Source of the DNA: JBFJVZ01 sp041623895
GTDB lineage: Bacteria; Planctomycetota; Planctomycetia; Pirellulales; Pirellulaceae
Direction: 5' to 3'
Assembly: GCA_041623895.1 (NCBI GenBank)
Contig: JBFJVZ010000250.1
Span: 1 to 11,444, forward strand
DNA length: 11,444 nucleotides
Translations under genes and position numbers: made by a program
The notes under the pieces: generated by a model
Databases searched by the model: none
The model's input: only the letters and a program-made list of their open reading frames with translations
What the model was told of the DNA's origin: nothing
Part shown: piece after piece, positions 7,256 to 11,444 of the stretch
Layout: every line of letters starts with the position of its first letter
Position numbering within the stretch: the first letter of the stretch is position 1

Positions 7256-8305
7256 TTACTTCGTCAAGTTGTCCGCCACAAAGTTATCGGCCAGGGCCCC
7301 GCTCCGGCTGTTACCGTCGGCGTCAACAAAGTGTGTCCCGGTGACGATGTTTTCCAAGTTCGCTTGGGCTGCGTCAAGGATCTCGGCAGGCAAACGGACG
7401 TAACCGACTTGCTCGCAAGCAGCCGAAACATTCTCCAGGTAATAGTTGACGAACGCCTGGACTTCGGCTCGATTGAGCGACTCGGTATTGACGTAAATGA
7501 ACAACGGCCGGCTAAATGGTGCGTACTTGTTGGCCGCAATGTTCTCAGTGGTTGGCAAATATGCCTGACCGTCCTTTGGATTGACGATCTGGACCGCTCG
7601 CAGGCTGTCCCTGTTGGCCTCGTAGTAGGCAACGCCAAAGAAGCCGATGGAGTACTTATTGCCCGAAACACCTTGAACGAGAACGTTATCGTCTTCATTC
7701 AGGCTCATGTTCTGGTGCAGCTCTTCTTCTTCGCCCTTGGTGACCACTTCACGAAAGTAGTCGTAGGTTCCTGAACCGGTGCCGGGAGCAAAGATCTTGA
7801 TCTCTTCGTCGGGCCAACTTGGATCAACTTCTTTCCAAGTCTTGGCATGGCCATCGCCGACAAACATTTTCTTAAGCTGATCCACTGTCAGCTGTTCAGC
7901 CCAGTCATTCTCCGGATGAACGGCAATCGTCAAACCATCGTAGGCAACCGGAATTTCTACAAACTCAACCCCCGCTTCCTTGCATTTTTCAAATTCACCC
8001 GGCTTGATGGGGCGTGAGGCATCGGAAATATCGGTGCGCTTGGAATAAAAATCCTTGAATCCGTTGCCCGTGCCATCACCAGAGACTTTGATGTCCACTT
8101 TGGGATTCCCCTTCTCGAACATTTCCTTGATGGCGTTGCTGATTGGCAGCACCGTGCTACTGCCGTTGATGTTGATTTCACCAAGCAACGTGGACTGTAC
8201 GTTCTGGGACGTTGTTGTTGACGTCGATGATGTCGGTTCACAACCTACGCATGCGCAAATCATGGCAAGGCAAGATAGATAGGTGACGGCGTTTGAGAAC
8301 TTCAT
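7256..8305 (-). CDS. pstS: Phosphate-binding lipoprotein PstS
   Basis: A 349-residue periplasmic substrate-binding protein of the PBP-like PstS family, delivering phosphate to PstCA. Phosphate-contacting motifs are present: INGSSTVLPIS (46-56), SGDGTGNGF (75-83), DISDASRPI (92-100) and APGTGSGTYDYF (173-184). Residues 1-22 look like a lipoprotein signal ending in C22. The lipobox reads C-V-G-C, with Cys instead of the usual Leu at -3, and is followed by a Ser/Thr-rich linker (26-39). The ATG at 8305 has GGAG 10 nt upstream; the adjacent TTG at 8308 is less likely. It is the first gene of the operon, 86 nt ahead of pstC, and lies downstream of the PHO-box-like repeats. Confidence 0.96.
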   Translation of the reverse strand: MKFSNAVTYLSCLAMICACVGCEPTSSTSTTTSQNVQSTLLGEININGSSTVLPISNAIKEMFEKGNPKVDIKVSGDGTGNGFKDFYSKRTDISDASRPIKPGEFEKCKEAGVEFVEIPVAYDGLTIAVHPENDWAEQLTVDQLKKMFVGDGHAKTWKEVDPSWPDEEIKIFAPGTGSGTYDYFREVVTKGEEEELHQNMSLNEDDNVLVQGVSGNKYSIGFFGVAYYEANRDSLRAVQIVNPKDGQAYLPTTENIAANKYAPFSRPLFIYVNTESLNRAEVQAFVNYYLENVSAACEQVGYVRLPAEILDAAQANLENIVTGTHFVDADGNSRSGALADNFVADNLTK

Positions 8306-8354
8306 CAAAGGGTGTCTCCGTGAGCTGAATCCGGCCGATTGTGGGGGGTGGGGA

Positions 8355-8377
8355 TAGTCGACAAGAATTGTCGGCTA
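8355..8377. repeat. Dyad in the pstS leader
   Basis: Inverted repeat with arms TAGTCGACAA and TTGTCGGCTA around a 3-nt centre (GAA); nine of ten pairs are Watson-Crick and one is G-T. It sits 50-72 bp before the pstS ATG. It could be an operator for a dimeric regulator or a hairpin in the 5' leader. No T-run follows, so a terminator is unlikely. Confidence 0.5.
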
Positions 8378-8439
8378 ACAGACGGGCTCAAGCTAACACC
8401 GCACAGCGATATTGGCGAGCCATGATGAGGCCGGCATTG

Positions 8440-8462
8440 GATGAATTTTTGATGAAGATGAA
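8440..8462 (-). promoter_or_regulatory. Candidate PhoB/PhoP-type binding site upstream of pstS
   Basis: TTCATC occurs three times on the minus strand (8462-8457, 8456-8451, 8445-8440). The last two are 11 bp apart and can be written CTTCATC-AAAA-ATTCATC (8457-8440), the same 7+4+7 direct-repeat layout with an A/T spacer as the enterobacterial PHO box. The hexamer differs from the CTGTCAT consensus. It lies 135 bp upstream of pstS. The repeats are seen; the regulator is inferred. Confidence 0.35.
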
Positions 8463-8499
8463 TCCAGGCCGGCTTGATCCGATGGGAGCTGATCGGCGC

Positions 8500-8530
8500 G
8501 CGGCTCAGCAGCAGCTGCGCCCTCCCGGAC
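8500..8530. repeat. 31-bp repeat, copy 1
   Basis: Begins GCGGCTCAGCAGCAGCTGCG and ends CCTCCCGGAC. It is 30/31 identical to copy 2, with C instead of G at 8512. The two copies are 37 bp apart start to start, separated by a 6-nt spacer. It contains the palindrome GCAGCTGC (8511-8518). Confidence 0.85.
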
Positions 8531-8536
8531 GCAGAA

Positions 8537-8567
8537 GCGGCTCAGCAGGAGCTGCGCCCTCCCGGAC
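8537..8567. repeat. 31-bp repeat, copy 2, abutting a stop codon
   Basis: Second copy of the 31-bp unit. Its last base is directly next to the TAG (8570-8568, minus strand) of the TPR-like gene. Within it CAGC-AGGA-GCTG can form a small hairpin. The position and near-identity suggest a REP-like dispersed element rather than coding sequence. Confidence 0.85.
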
Positions 8568-9632
8568 CTACTTGTCGGTCGCGATCTTTCGGAAATAGGC
8601 CTCGATCGCTTCCCGGTAATGCGTGGGCAAATCTCGGCTGATCTGTTGCAGCGCCTGCTGTCGCTCGGCAGCGGGCAAATCACCCCACTTGTCGCGATCG
8701 TCAAAGTTTTTGGGGTCGATGTCGCCTTCACCTCCAATGCCACCTGCAATTTGACTGTCCTGCATCGGAGAGCTTTGACCGTTCCCGGAGTCTTGGCCAC
8801 CCCCACCGGATTGTTGCTGCTGTTGTTGCTGCTGACGTTTTTTCTCCTGCTCGGCCTTGTCGATCAATTTCGTCAGCTTGTCGATAATCTTTTGCTCACG
8901 CTGTTTCACTTCTTCATCGGTGCGGCCCAAATCTAGTCGCCGTGTTACGTCGGTCATCAGCCGCGAGATTTCGTCAAGCGTGTCTTCCTTGAGTGGCTTG
9001 ATGTCGGAAATCATCATTTTGGCGGTACGGACGAATCTGGTTGGGCTGTCGTCTTCGTTTTCCAGCAATCGCCGCAAATCCGCGAGAGCTTCTTTTTTCA
9101 TCAACAGAGCGTGATAACACGCGCCGCGATAAAACAACACGGCTGCCGGATCTATCGATTCGGTCGGTTCGACTTCCGCGATCACCGGCAACGCCTCGTC
9201 GTACAAACGCTGACGGACAAGGGCGCGACCGAGCCAGGTCCTGACCGTCATTCGCATCGACTTGGGCAACGACTCCAAAGCACCGTAGCCGGGTGTATTC
9301 GGGTCGATACTCGCACCGGCGGCAATCACACTTTCGGTTGCTCTTGCCGCGATTTCATCCACCGCGGGAACCAGTTCGCGAAGCGATTGCACGTATGCGT
9401 CCAGCGGATCATCGTCGGTCTTTTCGATTGCCGCCACAAAACGCTCACTGACCGCATCCATCTGCTCGGGAATGACTCCCAACTGGTCCAATGAACCACG
9501 CAGCTTCTGAGACATCTGCTCGGCGTCATAAACCTGCCAACTGGCTTGGCGCTTGAGCAAATCCTCCGTGACACCCAAACCGGGAATCAACAAGACGGTT
9601 AAGGCCGACAACAATGAAGCGAATCGATTCAC
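8568..9632 (-). CDS. Exported Gln-rich protein with TPR-like helices, function unknown
   Basis: A 354-residue protein I cannot assign to a named family. An N-terminal hydrophobic stretch (residues 4-20) looks like a signal peptide. Paired helices at about 130-155 and 163-190 (RTWLGRALVRQRLYDEAL; VLFYRGACYHALLMKKEAL) resemble TPR units. A charged coiled coil (about 215-266) leads into Q8 (267-274) and a Gly/Ser-rich linker (275-303). The C-terminal block has W316-G-D-L-P320, R324 and then SRDLPTHYREAIEAYFRKIA (332-351). I recall a similar ending in planctomycete proteins encoded near MoxR ATPase/von Willebrand A genes, but this needs a profile search. GTG start at 9632 with AAGGAG 5 nt upstream; it follows the upstream coiled-coil gene by 14 nt, so the two are probably one operon. 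Confidence 0.8.
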   Translation of the reverse strand: MNRFASLLSALTVLLIPGLGVTEDLLKRQASWQVYDAEQMSQKLRGSLDQLGVIPEQMDAVSERFVAAIEKTDDDPLDAYVQSLRELVPAVDEIAARATESVIAAGASIDPNTPGYGALESLPKSMRMTVRTWLGRALVRQRLYDEALPVIAEVEPTESIDPAAVLFYRGACYHALLMKKEALADLRRLLENEDDSPTRFVRTAKMMISDIKPLKEDTLDEISRLMTDVTRRLDLGRTDEEVKQREQKIIDKLTKLIDKAEQEKKRQQQQQQQQSGGGGQDSGNGQSSPMQDSQIAGGIGGEGDIDPKNFDDRDKWGDLPAAERQQALQQISRDLPTHYREAIEAYFRKIATDK

Positions 9633-9637
9633 GATTA

Positions 9638-9643
9638 CTCCTT
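9638..9643 (-). promoter_or_regulatory. Shine-Dalgarno supporting a GTG start
   Basis: AAGGAG lies inside the 14-nt gap between the two Gln-rich protein genes, 5 nt upstream of the GTG at 9632. It supports the GTG start and independent re-initiation after the upstream stop. Confidence 0.7.
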
Positions 9644-9646
9644 AAG

Positions 9647-11444
9647 TTATTGATTTCGTTTGAGCACCAAATCACGGGTGACTCGGTACAGCCGATTCTG
9701 TCGCTCCGACAAATCCTGCAAGAGCGGCAATATTTCCTCGGCAGCCGACTCCCCCGATTCTAGCAGACCGGCATAGCGGTCGGTGGTCGATTTGATTCGC
9801 GTTTCCATGGTGCGAATCAACTTCAATTCAGCCAAGGCATCAACCAAGGGTTGATCCTGCGGGTTCATTTGCTGCTGCGGGTTTTGCTGCCGCTGCTGTT
9901 GGCGTTGTTCCAGCTCCCGCTGGGCCTGCTGAAGGGCGGCGATCATTTCTTCCAAGGCAGCCAAAATGTCTTTCTGGACGCCTTGGGTAACGACATCGAT
10001 TTTGGATTGGGCCAAAAAATCAGAGACGCGGACGGTGTCTTTACGGATCTGGTCGATCACTTCAGGGAAGGCAACGCTGGAGCCTTCTTCGCGCAACAAC
10101 AACATCGCGCGGTCGGCTTCCAAGGTGATCTTTTTTTCCTCAAAAGCCAAGTCACCCGCTTTCAAGTCGGTTTGACGATTGCGCTGTTGCTTGGGCGTGG
10201 CTGCGAGCGCAATCGTGTCGTCAAGAACCTGCGATTGCATGGCCGCCATTTTTCGCAGTCGCGATTCCAGCTTCGCCAACTCGCGTTGCATTTCTTCCTC
10301 GCGCAGTTGACGCAAAATCTGCTCGAGTCGATCGATCGCTTTACGAAGATTTTCCTCGGCTTCGCGCTGTTGTTGCGTGGCGGCCTGCCGCTGAGCCTGC
10401 TCGAGTTCTTGCTCTGCTTGCCGCATCCGCTCGATCGCACGCTGCAACTCCTGCTCCGCCTGCTGCTCCTGCGTTTGTGGCTGTTGTGACTGCTGTTGCT
10501 GTGACTGCTGCTGTTGTGACTGCTGTTGCTGTGACTGCTGTTGTTGCGACTGCTGCTGTTGTGACTGAGACTTCTGGCCATCGGATTGCTGCGGTTTTGA
10601 ATCCGAAGATTTCTGTTCAGCCGACTCCTGGTCGGAAGGTTTTGACTGTGAATCGGATTTTGGTTTGCTCTCCGAACCATCCTGCTTTGAGGCGTCATCG
10701 TTGTTCGGTTTTGATTTGGATTCGTCATCCTGTTCTTTACCGTCGTCCTTTTTGCCACCGTCTTGCTTATCGCCGTCTTGCTTGTCACCGTCTTGCTTAT
10801 CGCCGTCTTGCTCGTCACCGTCTTTTTTGCCACCGTCTTGCTTGTCACCGTCTTTTTTATCGGCGTCGTCCTGTTGCGAACCAGCCGCCTCCAGCACCGG
10901 TTCGCTCTCCGCTTCGATTTCGCCGCGCAGTTTTTCACTGCGCTCAGCGATCGACTTTTGCTCGGACTCCAGCTCGTCAAACTCGGCACCGTTTTCGGTT
11001 CTCGCGCGGGTGCTCCGCTGCGCCCTTTCGATCCGCTTGAGGTCCTTGATCATTTTGGCGACGCGTTCACGCTCGTCGCGGATTCGCTTCGACCGATCCT
11101 CACTCATCAGCAGTTTCAGGATCGCCAGCAATTCGCTCTTCGCAGAGTCCTGGTTGTCGACGGCGGCCTGATACTTTTGGCCACGAAGCGATTCGGCTGC
11201 GCCACGAAGTTTTTCCAGCACGAATTTATCGCGCGACTGACTGACGGCGCGTTTCAGCAGAGCAGACCGATCGGGGTTTTCGGCGGCCTCGACATCGGCC
11301 AATCGCAGCAGTAACTCTTCCAGTTTCTGGTAACGCTCGGCAACACTGGCTTGGCGTTGAATCAGTGGCGACTCATCCGCCTTGACGCGGCTATCGGCCG
11401 GGGAGAGTAAGGACAGCACGCCAACGGTGACCAATGCCAACGGC
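9647..11444 (-). CDS. Exported Asp/Lys- and Gln-rich coiled-coil protein, 5' end cut by the window
   Basis: At least 598 codons, stop TAA at 9649-9647. The first visible residues (LALVTVGVLSLLSPA) are a signal-peptide hydrophobic core without its positively charged start, so the true initiator lies beyond 11444; the TTG at 11440 is unlikely to be it. Numbering from that TTG: a helical region (25-185), five-residue repeats of KQDGD type (about 195-234), a Ser/Lys/Asp-rich linker (235-290), five SQQQQ units (293-317), then a long coiled coil (325-405) and further helices to the end, with another Q-rich patch (508-530). No catalytic motif is recognisable. It is probably a periplasmic or surface structural or scaffolding protein, co-transcribed with the following TPR-like gene. 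Alternative frames stay open across it because the repeats are multiples of three and low in complexity. Confidence 0.82.
   Translation of the reverse strand, partial: PLALVTVGVLSLLSPADSRVKADESPLIQRQASVAERYQKLEELLLRLADVEAAENPDRSALLKRAVSQSRDKFVLEKLRGAAESLRGQKYQAAVDNQDSAKSELLAILKLLMSEDRSKRIRDERERVAKMIKDLKRIERAQRSTRARTENGAEFDELESEQKSIAERSEKLRGEIEAESEPVLEAAGSQQDDADKKDGDKQDGGKKDGDEQDGDKQDGDKQDGDKQDGGKKDDGKEQDDESKSKPNNDDASKQDGSESKPKSDSQSKPSDQESAEQKSSDSKPQQSDGQKSQSQQQQSQQQQSQQQQSQQQQSQQQQSQQPQTQEQQAEQELQRAIERMRQAEQELEQAQRQAATQQQREAEENLRKAIDRLEQILRQLREEEMQRELAKLESRLRKMAAMQSQVLDDTIALAATPKQQRNRQTDLKAGDLAFEEKKITLEADRAMLLLREEGSSVAFPEVIDQIRKDTVRVSDFLAQSKIDVVTQGVQKDILAALEEMIAALQQAQRELEQRQQQRQQNPQQQMNPQDQPLVDALAELKLIRTMETRIKSTTDRYAGLLESGESAAEEILPLLQDLSERQNRLYRVTRDLVLKRNQ
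10481..10570 (-). repeat. 15-bp minisatellite encoding SQQQQ
   Basis: CTG/TTG-rich 15-bp units on the plus strand encode five successive SQQQQ pentapeptides plus degenerate flanking units. The copies are nearly identical at DNA level, which suggests recent slippage expansion. The unit length keeps the frame whatever the copy number. Confidence 0.8.
10739..10858 (-). repeat. 15-bp minisatellite encoding KQDGD-type repeats
   Basis: About eight 15-bp units, many reading CCGTCTTGCTTATCG or close variants on the plus strand, encode alternating K-Q/K-D-G-D/G pentapeptides. It is distinct in sequence from the SQQQQ array about 170 bp away but has the same period. The encoded segment should be highly soluble and disordered. 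Confidence 0.8.

Larger units (their letters stand above)
8306..8567 (-). promoter_or_regulatory. pst operon promoter/leader region
   Basis: Non-coding region between the pstS start and the stop codon of the preceding gene. Reading towards pstS it holds a 31-bp repeat pair (8500-8567), direct TTCATC repeats of PHO-box geometry (8440-8462), a candidate -10-like CAATAT (8415-8410), an imperfect dyad (8355-8377) and the pstS ribosome binding site GGAG (8319-8316). The plus-strand frame across 8341-8598 overlaps the repeats and the upstream gene and shows no recognisable domain, so I treat it as spurious. I did not find a strong matched -35/-10 pair, which would fit an activator-dependent promoter. 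Confidence 0.55.

Noticed and set aside
8341..8598. Plus-strand 85-codon open frame upstream of pstS
   Set aside because: It runs through the 31-bp repeats and into the antisense of the neighbouring gene, and shows no domain.
10481..10570. Repeat array considered as CRISPR
   Set aside because: The units are contiguous 15-bp in-frame repeats with no unique spacers, inside a coding gene.
10477..11314. Long plus-strand open frames with repeated LLLVTVL- or CLSPS-like peptides
   Set aside because: These are antisense readings of the 15-bp repeats in the coiled-coil gene, which stays open in several frames because of low complexity.

Overview
The window looks like a chromosomal segment from a planctomycete of the Rhodopirellula/Pirellula type. 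This is an inference from gene style: secreted Gln/Asp-rich coiled-coil proteins, frequent GTG starts, moderate GC content and long exported proteins. No rRNA or other definitive taxonomic marker is present. I see no tRNA, CRISPR array, transposase or integrase.

Layout, left to right. Positions 1-135 are mostly non-coding, with a weak hairpin and possibly the first codons of another minus-strand gene. Positions 136-2952 (minus) encode an exported M16 zinc peptidase with one intact and one degenerate domain. An 87-bp divergent intergenic region (2953-3039) separates it from a small plus-strand Rieske [2Fe-2S] ferredoxin (3040-3375). The Rieske stop codon overlaps the stop codon of the convergent phoU.

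Positions 8305 down to 3372 hold a complete minus-strand high-affinity phosphate uptake operon in the order pstS-pstC-pstA-pstB-phoU. PstS captures phosphate outside the membrane, PstC and PstA form the channel, PstB supplies ATP hydrolysis, and PhoU links transporter state to signalling. pstC and pstA overlap by 4 nt, with a strong ribosome binding site. The pstS-pstC gap holds a perfect 8-bp hairpin. PstA carries a roughly 100-residue insertion predicted to face the periplasm. No phoB/phoR two-component genes are in the window.

The 259-bp region upstream of pstS (8306-8567) contains a direct-repeat site with PHO-box-like 7+4+7 geometry, a dyad in the leader, and two near-identical 31-bp repeats that end exactly at the stop codon of the preceding gene.

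Positions 8568-11444 (minus) hold two exported, glutamine-rich proteins, 14 nt apart and evidently co-transcribed. The upstream one is a coiled-coil protein with two different 15-bp minisatellites, and its start lies beyond the right edge. The downstream one has TPR-like helices and a distinctive C-terminal motif. They resemble accessory proteins of planctomycete MoxR/vWA (Bat-like) clusters, but that assignment is tentative.
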